This document shows, in pieces, positions 24,204-32,478 of a stretch of 44,173 bases of DNA (its first letter is position 1; every line of letters starts with the position of its first letter). A program made the translations under genes and the position numbers. This DNA comes from Verrucomicrobiota bacterium. Its GTDB lineage: Bacteria > Verrucomicrobiota > Verrucomicrobiia > Chthoniobacterales > UBA10450. Below the pieces are notes generated by a model that saw only the letters and a list, made by a program, of their open reading frames with translations, did no database searches and was not told the origin of the DNA. Where the stretch lies: contig QHOV01000079.1 of NCBI GenBank assembly GCA_003218885.1, positions 1 to 44,173 on the forward strand. The letters are read 5' to 3'.

Positions 24204-25568
24204 ATGAAGGAATATCCCACGCCCTGGCAGCGAAAGATGATGTGGGCGGCGCTGACTGCCTGCTTTGTGCTTCTTCTCGTCGTTGTCCTCGGCGCAGTAA
24301 TTTGGGCCGGGGCAAATGTCATCAGTTTCCTCCAGCCAATCCTGATCCCGGTTGCCATCGCCGTGATCCTCACTTATCTGCTCGACCCGCTGGTGACGAA
24401 AATGTCTCGCGGGACGCTCAGTCGCACCAAAGCGGTGGCTCTTATTTTCGCGATTGGCTTTTTCGCTTTGGGAGGATTGGCTGCGTGGCTCGTCCCCACC
24501 ATCTCGATCCAGAGCGCGAATTTTGCCAGGCAAGTTCCTGCCTACACCGACCGAGCGCGGGATTACATGGTCGATCTTATCTATCGATTCGACCAAACAT
24601 TCGGGTTACTCGGCGGAGGACACGGTAAAGCGGCATCGACAAGCTTTACGAACTGGCTCTTCGGGCCGGCCCCGTCTCCTTCTCCTCGCGCACAACCGAC
24701 GGCGACGCCAACCGCATCGCCGCAAGCCACTGCGCCCACGACCGAAATTATTGCACCAAGTCCGCCGAAGCTTACCACTGCTGAACGCCAGCGCATTCAG
24801 GCTTACGTAGAAAAACAAATGCCGAAATTGGAGCAAGCGCTTCCGACATTGATGGGAAAGCTCTGGGAGATTTTGAAGAAAAGCATCGGCGGATTTCTTG
24901 GCATCACAGGTTTTCTGCTCAGTCTCATCCTGGTACCCATCTACTTGTTTTTCTTACTCAACGAGAAGCCGCGCATTCAGCACCGATGGAAAGATTACCT
25001 GCCGCTGCGCGAATCGCCCTTTAGAGACGAAGTCGCGGAGGCGCTGTCGGAAATCAATCGTTACATCACGGCGTACTTTCGAGGCCAACTGCTGGTCTGC
25101 CTGGTGGATGGCATTCTCATCGGGATTGCTCTCACAATTTTCGGTCTGAACTTTGCGCCAGTGATCGGCGCCATGGTGGTCGTCCTGACGATGATCCCCT
25201 ATATCGGAATAATCATTTGCTGGGTGCCAGCAGTTCTCATCGCCGCTTTTCAATGGGGCGACTGGACGCACCCGATTATTGTGACGGTAATTTTTATCGT
25301 TATACAAAATCTCGAAGGCATGTTCTACGCCCCGCGAATTGTCGGAAATTATGTTGGATTGCATCCGATGACGGTGATCGTGTCGATCTTTGTCTGGGGT
25401 CTGATCATTGGGGGAGTCATCGGTCCCCTCCTTGCGGTGCCGCTCACCGCGACAGTCAAGGTCCTCCTTGGACGGTACGTTTGGGGCCGACGTTTGAGGG
25501 AACAGACTGTGGAATCAAGCCAGGCAGCTGTTGCAGTTAAAGAACCCGAGGTAGCAACTCATCCTTAG
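24204..25568 (+). CDS. AI-2E family transporter (UPF0118) permease
   Basis: 454 residues. Two N-terminal transmembrane helices and a third (about 18-42, 43-58, 73-93) precede a soluble part. A group of C-terminal helices follows, including FLGITGFLLSLILVPIYLFFLL, YFRGQLLVCLVDGILIGIAL, GAMVVVLTMIPYIGIIICWVPAVLIAA and the WGLIIGGVIGPLLAVPLTA segment, which is the family signature. Members export small molecules or act as Na+/H+ antiporters; the name does not prove AI-2 transport. An unusual Pro/Thr/Ala-rich low-complexity insert lies at about residues 155-190. It is flanked by TPR genes in a single-direction run. Confidence 0.92.
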   Translation: MKEYPTPWQRKMMWAALTACFVLLLVVVLGAVIWAGANVISFLQPILIPVAIAVILTYLLDPLVTKMSRGTLSRTKAVALIFAIGFFALGGLAAWLVPTISIQSANFARQVPAYTDRARDYMVDLIYRFDQTFGLLGGGHGKAASTSFTNWLFGPAPSPSPRAQPTATPTASPQATAPTTEIIAPSPPKLTTAERQRIQAYVEKQMPKLEQALPTLMGKLWEILKKSIGGFLGITGFLLSLILVPIYLFFLLNEKPRIQHRWKDYLPLRESPFRDEVAEALSEINRYITAYFRGQLLVCLVDGILIGIALTIFGLNFAPVIGAMVVVLTMIPYIGIIICWVPAVLIAAFQWGDWTHPIIVTVIFIVIQNLEGMFYAPRIVGNYVGLHPMTVIVSIFVWGLIIGGVIGPLLAVPLTATVKVLLGRYVWGRRLREQTVESSQAAVAVKEPEVATHP

Positions 25569-25630
25569 CGCAGGAACCAGCGTGCGCGGAAGGGACAAGC
25601 GCACCGATGCGCGTCGAAACAGGACACGAA

Positions 25631-27490
25631 ATGGCGGAACGAATCAAAGGTGCCGAGCAGGGAAGAGCTCGCCAATTGTTTCTCGGTCGAGAGTCTTTCT
25701 TCCAACGCCGCCTCTGGCCGGCTCGTCTCGCTCTCATGGTTAGCGCATTGGTAATCGCTTTTTTGCTGGGCGCACTTTTCTTCAGTTACGGGTCAAAATT
25801 ATATGAGGATTGGCGGCAAAACCGCTTGTTGCACCGGGCCGCTGCATTGCTACAGGAGGGAAAACTCAGCGAAGCATCGCAGGCGGCGCAAGAACTCCTG
25901 GGAAGACATCCGGATTCTCTACCGGCGCTCTACGTTTTGGCAGAGGCAGCGGAAAAACAAAACCTCGAAGAGGCCGTCTCGTGGCGCGAAGAAATAGCGC
26001 GATTGCTTCCAAAAGACGCGGATAGTCAGCTCAATTTTGCTTCTGCGGCCTTGCGCTTTGGAAAGCTCGATGTAGCGCGAGAAGCGCTCGATCGGATCGC
26101 TCCAACTGATCGGGACACGGCGGCTTTTCACGTCGTCGCAGGCTGGCTGGCTCGCGCTGAAGGAAATCTTGCCGAGCAAGAGGAACAGTTCGCGGCCGCG
26201 GTAAAGAAAGAGCCCAACAATGACCTTTATCAGTTTAATCTCGCAGCGCTGCGAATTCATTCCAGTGATGCGGAAAAGAGCGCGAAAGCTCGTGATACTC
26301 TCCAGCGACTCAGTAAGGTGACTCCTTACCGAACAGGCGCGCTGCGGGCGTTGCTTAACGATGCTGTGGAACGCAATGACCTCGCCGAGGCGGATAACTT
26401 TGCGCAACAACTCCAAATGTCGCCGGAGGTCACATTCAGCGATTATCTCCTCTGCCTGAATTTTTATCGGAAGCTCGATGAGAAAAAGTTCCGGCTGCTA
26501 CTGGAAAAAGTGAAACCGTTTGCTGCACACAATCCGTCCGATCTCGCATCGCTCATGAACTGGATGAATCAAAACGGACTCGCAGGAGATGTTGTTAAGT
26601 GGATCGACAAGTTGCCAGCAGCACAGCTGAGCTCGGGGTCGACATCCGTCGCAGTCGCGGACGCATATGCGACAGTAAAAAATTGGTCGCGCCTGAAACG
26701 CTGGACGCGCGCTGGAATGTGGGGCGACTCCGAATACCTGCGTCTTGCTTATCAGGCAATTGCCACTCGACAATCACAGTCTCGCAGCGGGGGAACTGCT
26801 AACACGGAATTCGAAACGCTGTGGCGCTCTGCGGAACAATTAACAAATGAGCAGCCGGAACATGAACTGGCGCTCGCGCGTCTGGCCTCGAAATGGGAAC
26901 TCGCGAACGAATCCGAGGAGCTCTGGCGGCGCGTCGCGGAAAATCCTCCGAAGCGGCGTGAGGCGCTTGACGGGCTTCGCCGGCTTTATCGCGCGAAGAA
27001 CGAAACAGGGAAGCTTTACGATGTTCTTCAGCGCCTTCATGAGAGCTCTCCCAACGAGGCGCCGATCACAGCGGACCTCGCCCGGCTCGGCCTTGACCTT
27101 GAGCAAGATACGGAACGATCGCATCAACTAGCCAGGGAGGCGTACGATCGCGCCCCCAACGAGGTCAATTGCGCTGTTACTTACGCGTTTTCCCTCTCTC
27201 GCCTCGGCAGAAACCCCGAGGGCCTTGCGATTATAGGAAATTTGCCGCCGGACCAGTTGCATGATCAGCATGCAGCCGTTTACGTCGCGCTGTTGCTGGC
27301 TGAAGCAAGCCAACTCGATGGCGCAAAGGAGTACATCGCGGCAGCCGAGAATGGAAAGATTTACCCGGAAGAGAAGAAACTGCTCGACGAAGCGAAAACC
27401 AAGCTCGCCGCCGCTTCAGCAACTCCGTCACCAGCAATTTCATCAACCCCAGCGGAGTTGAGTCCGACGCCAACGGCTTCACAACGTTGA
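25631..27490 (+). CDS. Membrane-anchored TPR-like protein
   Basis: About 619 residues. A cytosolic N-terminal segment (about 35 residues) is followed by one transmembrane helix (ARLALMVSALVIAFLLGALFF, near 33-55). The long helical-repeat domain after it has TPR-like units (ALLQEGKLSEASQAAQELL, DSLPALYVLAEAAEKQN, FGKLDVAREALDRI, ARLASKWELANESEELWRRV), and the tail is Ser/Thr/Pro/Ala-rich. I chose the ATG at 25631 (MAERIKG), with GGA eight bases upstream, over the longer frame from 25607. Located after the AI-2E-family permease, it may be a scaffold for it or for the upstream TPR protein; the function is otherwise unknown. The stop TGA lies in a CGTTGAAGCGTTAAAA repeat tract. Confidence 0.82.
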   Translation: MAERIKGAEQGRARQLFLGRESFFQRRLWPARLALMVSALVIAFLLGALFFSYGSKLYEDWRQNRLLHRAAALLQEGKLSEASQAAQELLGRHPDSLPALYVLAEAAEKQNLEEAVSWREEIARLLPKDADSQLNFASAALRFGKLDVAREALDRIAPTDRDTAAFHVVAGWLARAEGNLAEQEEQFAAAVKKEPNNDLYQFNLAALRIHSSDAEKSAKARDTLQRLSKVTPYRTGALRALLNDAVERNDLAEADNFAQQLQMSPEVTFSDYLLCLNFYRKLDEKKFRLLLEKVKPFAAHNPSDLASLMNWMNQNGLAGDVVKWIDKLPAAQLSSGSTSVAVADAYATVKNWSRLKRWTRAGMWGDSEYLRLAYQAIATRQSQSRSGGTANTEFETLWRSAEQLTNEQPEHELALARLASKWELANESEELWRRVAENPPKRREALDGLRRLYRAKNETGKLYDVLQRLHESSPNEAPITADLARLGLDLEQDTERSHQLAREAYDRAPNEVNCAVTYAFSLSRLGRNPEGLAIIGNLPPDQLHDQHAAVYVALLLAEASQLDGAKEYIAAAENGKIYPEEKKLLDEAKTKLAAASATPSPAISSTPAELSPTPTASQR

Positions 27491-27515
27491 AGCGTTAAAA
27501 CGTTAAATCGTTAAT
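27485..27515. repeat. CGTTAAA tandem heptamer tract
   Basis: CGTTGA, GCGTTAAAA, CGTTAAAT and CGTTAAT follow each other. The first copy supplies the TGA stop of the preceding TPR gene. Short tract; no coding appearance. Confidence 0.5.
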
Positions 27516-27548
27516 CCTATCCGTTGCAACGCTGTAATGAATCACGAA

Positions 27549-28394
27549 TCACGCGGGCCGCTGTAGCGCCTGCGCTCGCCGCGCTTGCTCTTCTCTTGCG
27601 ATCGCCTTTGTCCAATGCGCGATGTCCTTTTCATTCATATGGACACGTTCTTCCAACCGGGCATCGCGAAATCCCCACTCCTGGATGTCCACCAAATATT
27701 GCTTTCGCGAAAGCAGCGTGCCGCGACAAAGACGACTAAGCCCAGGGGTGCTCGCTTCGTTCCGGAGTCGCGTAATCAGACCGTCCAGGACGGCGACAGG
27801 GATTCGGTCGCGTTCGCTCGGATAAATGTATCCAAACAATATCAAATGGCTGAGCAACACGCGCCAATCGAGACCGAACCGGCGAACCAGATGCGGCCAA
27901 TCGAGTTCCACCGCGCAGCGGCGCAGAATATGCGCAATGTCGGCGCCATCGAAGCGCTCGCGCTCCATTATGTACGCCTTCATCCAAATCATTTCCTCGG
28001 GTGCGCAAAGTTTCGCCCGCAATCCCAACAGCTCGTCATCGTGCGCACGCTCGAACCATGAGTCATCGACTTCGCATAGGCCATTGCCGGCGCGAAAAAT
28101 CAGATCGACGCAGTCCTGGCCGTGCCCGGCTTTGGCGAGCCAATGCGGAAATGTCATTTCCGCCTTGTACCCGGCACGGGCAAGCGCATCCATGGCCGCG
28201 CGGACATGATCTGGTCGAACGTAGAGATCGAAATCTTTTGTTCGACGCGAAACGCCCGCATATACCTCCACCACGTACGCGCCGCCGATTAAGAACGGAA
28301 CATTGGCATCCTGCAGTGCCGCCACTGATCTACGATGAAAGTCATTGGGCCTGCTTTTCGCCTTCGCGCCTGCTGCTCTCTTTACAGTCATCAC
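27549..28394 (-). CDS. Nucleotidyltransferase-fold protein (AbiEii/DUF-type)
   Basis: 281 residues. The N-terminal part has the nucleotidyltransferase signature: FLIGGAYVVEVYAGVSRRTKDFDLYV, with GG followed by K-D-F-D-L as the metal-binding Asp pair, and a further acidic position in CVDLIF. The middle segment DELLGLRAKLCAPEEMIWMKAYIMERERFDGADIAHIL resembles the C-terminal helical part of MNT/AbiEii-like and streptomycin-resistance-like NTases. The C-terminal 100 residues are helical and charged. The role (nucleotidylation of RNA, protein or small molecule) is unknown. No antitoxin-like partner is adjacent, and the next gene is divergent. It starts at ATG 28394. Confidence 0.72.
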   Translation of the reverse strand: MMTVKRAAGAKAKSRPNDFHRRSVAALQDANVPFLIGGAYVVEVYAGVSRRTKDFDLYVRPDHVRAAMDALARAGYKAEMTFPHWLAKAGHGQDCVDLIFRAGNGLCEVDDSWFERAHDDELLGLRAKLCAPEEMIWMKAYIMERERFDGADIAHILRRCAVELDWPHLVRRFGLDWRVLLSHLILFGYIYPSERDRIPVAVLDGLITRLRNEASTPGLSRLCRGTLLSRKQYLVDIQEWGFRDARLEERVHMNEKDIAHWTKAIAREEQARRAQALQRPA

Positions 28395-28492
28395 ACATCA
28401 TAACGCAGTCGAAGCGGGCCATGCGTGCATGGCCAAGTCCTCGAGTCCTCTCGAAACGTCCATTAAGAGTGGCGCTTTCGTTTTTTAAGACG

Positions 28493-29212
28493 ATGGCTAA
28501 GCGAGCATTACGGATCGCTGCGACCGCGGATCTCCATTATGCCAAGCATTCGCGCGGAATGTTACATGAATCGTTTGCCGAGATCTCGCGCAGCGCGGAC
28601 ATACTGCTCCTCTGCGGAGATCTCACAGATTACGGACTTCCAGAAGAAGCTGAGGAACTCGTCGCAGACATTCGCGCTGCTGTGAGAATTCCAATGATCG
28701 CGGTTCTGGGCAACCATGATTTTGAATCGGGACACGAAGAACTGGTTTGTAAAGTTCTCGATGAGGCAGGCGTGAACGTGCTTAACGGTGAAGCCATCGA
28801 AATCGCGGGAGTTGGTTTCGCTGGAATCGCTGGGTTCGGCGGCGGTTTCGGGCGACGAATGCTGAACGCCTGGGGCGAACCGCTCATTAAACAATTCGTC
28901 CAGGAGTCAATTAGTCATGCGGTTCGCTTGGAGCAGGCCCTGGCCAAACTACAATCTGAAAAGCGCATTGCAGTGCTGCATTACTCTCCGATCCGCGCCA
29001 CGCTACAGGGTGAGGATCCGGAGATTTATGCGTTTCTTGGATCGAGCCGATTGGAAGAGCCGATCAATCGATTCAAAGTGACCGCTGTTTTTCACGGCCA
29101 CGCTCACAACGGCATTCTCGATGGGAAAACCTCGACCGGCATTCCGGTTTACAATGTCTCGGCGCCTGCGCTTCGAAAAACTGGAAAGCCGTACCGCATC
29201 GTGGAACTGTAG
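28493..29212 (+). CDS. Calcineurin-like metallophosphoesterase
   Basis: 239 residues. All five family motifs are present: ATADLHYAKHSR (D-x-H), LLCGDLTDYG (GD), VLGNHDFESG (GNHD), AVLHYSP (H) and VFHGHAHNG (GHxH), which together bind two metals. Likely a phosphodiesterase or phosphatase acting in the cytosol; substrate unknown. The frame is open upstream from 28001 but overlaps the opposite-strand nucleotidyltransferase gene; the ATG at 28493 gives a normal family N terminus. The stop TAG at 29210-29212 lies within the palindromic element that begins with TGTAGGGCG. Confidence 0.9.
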   Translation: MAKRALRIAATADLHYAKHSRGMLHESFAEISRSADILLLCGDLTDYGLPEEAEELVADIRAAVRIPMIAVLGNHDFESGHEELVCKVLDEAGVNVLNGEAIEIAGVGFAGIAGFGGGFGRRMLNAWGEPLIKQFVQESISHAVRLEQALAKLQSEKRIAVLHYSPIRATLQGEDPEIYAFLGSSRLEEPINRFKVTAVFHGHAHNGILDGKTSTGIPVYNVSAPALRKTGKPYRIVEL

Positions 29213-29231
29213 GGCGTCTGTGTCAGACGCC
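29208..29231. repeat. Palindromic element, single hairpin, TGTAG end
   Basis: TGTAG is followed by GGCGTCTG-TGT-CAGACGCC (29213-29231), a perfect 8-bp stem with TGT loop. It provides the TAG stop of the metallophosphoesterase gene. The loop and stem type match the half-elements at 12101, 19067 and 38704. Confidence 0.75.
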
Positions 29232-29247
29232 AAATGAGACACATGCG

Positions 29248-29708
29248 TTAGCCAGACAAAGACGCCGCTGCCACCACGCGCCATGCTTCTACATCGGCGC
29301 GGTTTTGAGTAGGCGAAATGCAGCGGACAGCTTTAAGTGAATCAAAAATCACTTCCGAAAACGGCGCCATGATCGAATCCGCCAATTCGCGCCGCGCTAC
29401 GGCTGGCATTTTCTTATAGAGCAGACTCAAGTGCGGTTTGAGTTTGTAGTGGGACGAATCTCGCGCAGCGTTGCGAATCCTTTCATTAAGTTGCCGCAGC
29501 TCTCTATTCAGTGCGAATTGCACAAAGAGTATTTTGAGATCGCAGTTTCGGCCGCATCTGCGCGATTCGATGCGACATGAACGGTCACGTGCGGCTCGAA
29601 AAGAGGCGCGTCGTATCGGCGCGCGAGATCGTTGATCACCCCCTGAAAGAAGCCATGTGCCGGCTCCGCCGGGATGAGCCAGTGAGCAATGACGGTTCGT
29701 CTGGACAC
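29248..29708 (-). pseudogene. 2H phosphoesterase (cyclic phosphodiesterase-like), frameshifted
   Basis: Two frames together encode a 2H-family protein (RNA 2',3'-cyclic phosphodiesterase or 2'-5' RNA-ligase type). The upstream frame gives HWLIPAEPAHGFFQGVINDL and the first active-site motif EPHVTVHVA. The downstream frame gives LFVQFALNRELRQLNERI and the second motif YKLKPHLSLLYKK. The switch occurs in a CTCAAAATAC run near 29535. The segment between the two motifs is about 30 residues shorter than expected, so a deletion accompanies the frameshift. A GTG at 29708 is the most plausible former start, right after the VOC-gene stop. Confidence 0.72.
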
Positions 29709-29715
29709 AAACGCG

Positions 29716-30171
29716 CTAACTCCACTTTTGCAGTTCAACGATGTTGCCTTCCGGATCTCGCGCATAGACAACGCGAAGAACGCCGACGCTATCTACTTCT
29801 GTTGTCGCAACCCTTCCGACGGTGCCGCCGCTAGCCGCAATCACCGCCTCCAACGCCTGGTCCACATCGTCAACGGCAAATGCAATGTGCGCGAACCCGC
29901 ACTGGTTCGCGACTGGCATGCCGCGTTCAGCGAGTTCGTCATAACTGAAAATCTCCAGCGTCGGGCCATCTTCACCATAGCCGGGCAGGCGCAAATGAAC
30001 GCCGGTAAGATGCGCGTTTGGGACGGCGTTCACGCTATCAAGCCAGGCGCCCGACAAATCGCGCTCCGGGCCTTTGGGCTCGCATCCGAATACGTCGATG
30101 TAAAAACGAACCAGCCTTTTCCAATCTCTGGCAATCAGATTTGTGTGAACATACTTGGCTCGGATTGGCAT
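29716..30171 (-). CDS. VOC-family (glyoxalase-fold) protein
   Basis: 151 residues with vicinal-oxygen-chelate fold motifs: KYVHTNLIARDWKRLVRFYIDVFG in the first half and GFAHIAFAVDDVDQALEAVIAASGG, then VYARDPEGNIVELQKW in the second, giving the beta-alpha-beta-beta-beta pair and probable His/Glu metal ligands. Function could be lyase, dioxygenase or resistance-type; not decidable. The start at 30171 is secured by a perfect AAAGGAGGA Shine-Dalgarno four bases upstream, the clearest ribosome-binding site in the window. The following 2H phosphoesterase remnant is directly downstream. Confidence 0.88.
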   Translation of the reverse strand: MPIRAKYVHTNLIARDWKRLVRFYIDVFGCEPKGPERDLSGAWLDSVNAVPNAHLTGVHLRLPGYGEDGPTLEIFSYDELAERGMPVANQCGFAHIAFAVDDVDQALEAVIAASGGTVGRVATTEVDSVGVLRVVYARDPEGNIVELQKWS

Positions 30172-30221
30172 TGTTTCCTCCTTTAGTAAAGTTCTTGAAA
30201 TACTAACGCCTTATCTTGTTT

Positions 30222-30581
30222 ATGCCGACGAATGTTCTGGGAACAGAATTGAAATGTTGTTGCCGCAGGCCGATCACGGGGTTTTATCGCGATGGCTTTT
30301 GCCGCACTGGCCCTGAAGATGTTGGTCTGCACACGGTTTGCGTGAAAGTGACCGAGGAGTTTCTCGATTTCTCTGTGCTGGATGGAAATGATCTGGTTAC
30401 GCCGCGTCCGGAGTGGGGTTTCCCGGGACTGAAACCGGGCGACAAATGGTGCGTGTGCGTTACGCGCTGGAAAGACGCCATGGATCACAACCGTGCCGCC
30501 CCTGTCGATCTTGAAGCCACTCACGCCTCCGCGATCGAATTCGTCACGCTGGAAGAGCTAAAGGCGCACGCGTTGAAATAG
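30222..30581 (+). CDS. DUF2237 family protein
   Basis: About 119 residues from ATG 30222 (the frame is open from a TTG at 30216). It shows the conserved DUF2237 pattern: NVLGTELK near the N terminus, TGFYRDGFCRTGPEDVGLHTVC, LDFSVLDGNDLVTPRPEWGFPGLKPGD, WCVCVTRWKDA and LEATHASAIEFV. Several conserved cysteines could bind metal. No biochemical function is established that I know of. It is divergent from the VOC gene with 50 bp between, which must hold both promoters. Confidence 0.88.
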   Translation: MPTNVLGTELKCCCRRPITGFYRDGFCRTGPEDVGLHTVCVKVTEEFLDFSVLDGNDLVTPRPEWGFPGLKPGDKWCVCVTRWKDAMDHNRAAPVDLEATHASAIEFVTLEELKAHALK

Positions 30582-30635
30582 GCTAGTGCATACGCGGTTG
30601 AATCCGAGTGAGTTTGCGGCCACGCTAAAAGCAAA

Positions 30636-31928
30636 TTGAACCTTCCATTTAGTCTTTTCCTGGCGCTGCGGTATCTGAAACCGAAGCGGACGTTTCTCTC
30701 GATCATCACACTGATCTCCGTTCTCGGTGTGATGCTCGGCGTGACGGTGTTGATTCTTGTGATTTCGGTAATGACCGGGTTCGACCGGGAGCTGCGCCAA
30801 AAGGTGATCGATTTCGATGCGCATATTCTTGTGAGCTCCGAGGACGTTTTGCGCGACTGGCGAGCGCTCAAAACAAAGATCGACAATACGCCGGGCGTCG
30901 TTGCGACCGCTCCCTACATCCAGGGACCAGTGATCGTGGAATTTCAGAATCGGCGGCTCGCGCCGCTGATTCGCGGCGTCGACCCCGCGCAGGAAGAGAA
31001 AGTGATTCCGATGCGCAAATTCATCAAATACGGCGAGCTCGATCTGGAAGGCGACTCGACCGTGCTCGGGATTGAGCTCGCGCGAAAACTACAGGTGAGT
31101 GTCGGTGACAAGGTCACGGTCTATTCGCCGGGTAATCTTGGTCAGATTCTCGATAGCATTAAGAAACTGGAAAACGCCAAGGGCGAAGAAGAAAAAAAAG
31201 CGGTCGACGAATTGCGCGACGTGATTCTCCCGAAGGAACTGACCGTCACCGGCATTTTTGAGACCGGTCATTACCTGCACGATTCCGAGTTTCTTCTCGT
31301 TCCAGTTTACGTGGGGCAGGAGTTGTACGGCTTGGGTGACGCATTGCACGGTATCACCGTCAAGACAGATAACCCATACGGCGCCGAGCGCGTAAAACAG
31401 GCAATGCAACAATTTCTCGAACCCCCGGAGTACGCACAGACTTGGATCGACATGAATCATCAATACTTCGAAGCCGTGCGGCTCGAGCGCACGGTTATGT
31501 TTTTCCTGTTGTTCTTCATCGTGGTCGTCGCGGCCTTCGGGATCATGAGCACGCTGATCACGGTGACCGTTCAAAAGCGACGTGAGATCGGAATCATGAA
31601 AGCGCTCGGAGCGAACATCGCGCAAATCATCTGGGTTTTTCTTGGCCAGGGGACAATCGTCGGTCTCTTTGGAACGCTTACCGGCCTCGGACTCGGGATG
31701 ACGCTGATTCGTTACCGCAACGAATTCAGTCACTGGCTCGCATCGACGTTGCACATCGAGATCTTCCCACGCGAAGTGTATCAATTTTCGTCCATTCCGG
31801 CGGAGGTCATCCCGCGAGACGTCGCCATCATTTGCATCAGCGCGTTCTTCATCTGTTCCTTTGCAGCATTGATCCCCGCCTATTTCGCTGCGCGCCTCGA
31901 TCCGGTGAAAGCGCTGCGCTACGAGTGA
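30636..31928 (+). CDS. Lipoprotein-releasing ABC permease (LolC/LolE family)
   Basis: 430 residues with the MacB/LolC-type topology: helix 1 near residues 20-45 (FLSIITLISVLGVMLGVTVLILVISV), a large periplasmic domain (about 46-285), and three C-terminal helices (MFFLLFFIVVVAAFGIMSTL, IIWVFLGQGTIVGLFGTLTGL, VAIICISAFFICSFAALIPA). EIGIMKALGANIAQI and ARLDPVKALRYE are FtsX-family signatures. It would extract lipoproteins from the inner membrane for transfer to the outer membrane. A charged insertion with EEEKKAVDE lies at about 180-200. The start codon is TTG. No LolD-type ATPase gene follows; the downstream gene is convergent. Confidence 0.9.
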   Translation: MNLPFSLFLALRYLKPKRTFLSIITLISVLGVMLGVTVLILVISVMTGFDRELRQKVIDFDAHILVSSEDVLRDWRALKTKIDNTPGVVATAPYIQGPVIVEFQNRRLAPLIRGVDPAQEEKVIPMRKFIKYGELDLEGDSTVLGIELARKLQVSVGDKVTVYSPGNLGQILDSIKKLENAKGEEEKKAVDELRDVILPKELTVTGIFETGHYLHDSEFLLVPVYVGQELYGLGDALHGITVKTDNPYGAERVKQAMQQFLEPPEYAQTWIDMNHQYFEAVRLERTVMFFLLFFIVVVAAFGIMSTLITVTVQKRREIGIMKALGANIAQIIWVFLGQGTIVGLFGTLTGLGLGMTLIRYRNEFSHWLASTLHIEIFPREVYQFSSIPAEVIPRDVAIICISAFFICSFAALIPAYFAARLDPVKALRYE

Positions 31929-31937
31929 TCTGCAGCC

Positions 31938-31981
31938 ACGGTTCTATGAGCCGTCCTCTTTCTAACCGCCCACAGGGCGGT
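31938..31981. repeat. Paired hairpins between convergent genes
   Basis: ACGGTTC-TAT-GAGCCGT (31938-31954) and ACCGCCC-ACA-GGGCGGT (31965-31981) are two 7-bp stems with 3-nt loops, between the LolC/E permease stop and the molybdenum-carrier-like stop. Architecture agrees with the palindromic family; it may double as a bidirectional terminator. Confidence 0.6.
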
Positions 31982-31983
31982 GG

Positions 31984-32478
31984 TTACAAAGCGTCAACAA
32001 AAATCTCCAGCGCGCGAGACGCGTAATCGTATCCTTCGGGCCACTCGCTTTGGCGCGGGCCGGCCACGTTGAGAAGGTCGATCTCATGATCACGGACGAA
32101 ATCGGCAATTAACTTCGCAGCGTCCTCCGCGGAAATTTTCGCCGCATCGATGAGTTGATACGGCCGTTGTAGCTCGTGGCAGAAGCGAACCGTCTGCTCA
32201 GTGCCGCCGCCAAGTTTGCCGGGGTAAATGATAACCGTTCCATCTGAGTCTTTTACGTTCTGCAATGTCCGCTCAGTGAAACCGCCAGCATCTAACGCCT
32301 GGACTGGATATTGATCTGGTATCCTTCCGAATTCGTCGAGACGCCCCGCCGGACACCACCCCCCACACTCGATTCCGTGCTTAAGCGCAATATCGAGCGC
32401 CGCGCGATCAACGCCTGTTTGTCCACCCGAAATTATTTTCACCTGCCTTGCGACGCATTTAGTCGCCGGTCGGAACAA
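31984..32478 (-). CDS. Putative molybdenum carrier (SLOG-superfamily) protein
   Basis: 164 residues. The N-terminal IISGGQTGVDRAALDIAL with the GGQTG nucleotide-binding loop, GGWCPAGR, and SDGTVIIYPGKLGGGTEQT match the putative molybdenum-carrier/YpsA-like SLOG family, which binds nucleotide-type ligands. True function is unknown; the name comes from a plant molybdopterin-carrier homologue. The ATG at 32478 overlaps the upstream cupin gene by 20 bp; a GTG at 32442 preceded by AAGG is an alternative that would avoid most of the overlap. It lies at the end of a minus-strand run of cupin genes. Confidence 0.85.
   Translation of the reverse strand: MFRPATKCVARQVKIISGGQTGVDRAALDIALKHGIECGGWCPAGRLDEFGRIPDQYPVQALDAGGFTERTLQNVKDSDGTVIIYPGKLGGGTEQTVRFCHELQRPYQLIDAAKISAEDAAKLIADFVRDHEIDLLNVAGPRQSEWPEGYDYASRALEIFVDAL

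Noticed and set aside
27549-28394. AbiEii/MNT-type toxin of a toxin-antitoxin or abortive-infection system
   Set aside because: The nucleotidyltransferase fold is visible, but no antitoxin-like or HEPN partner is adjacent, so a defence role is not supported.
28001-28492. N-terminal extension of the metallophosphoesterase
   Set aside because: It overlaps the opposite-strand nucleotidyltransferase and has no family resemblance; the ATG at 28493 gives the normal N terminus.
31938-31981. CRISPR-like repeat pair
   Set aside because: The two hairpins differ in sequence and are not separated by spacers; they fit the palindromic family or a terminator. No CRISPR array is seen anywhere in the window.
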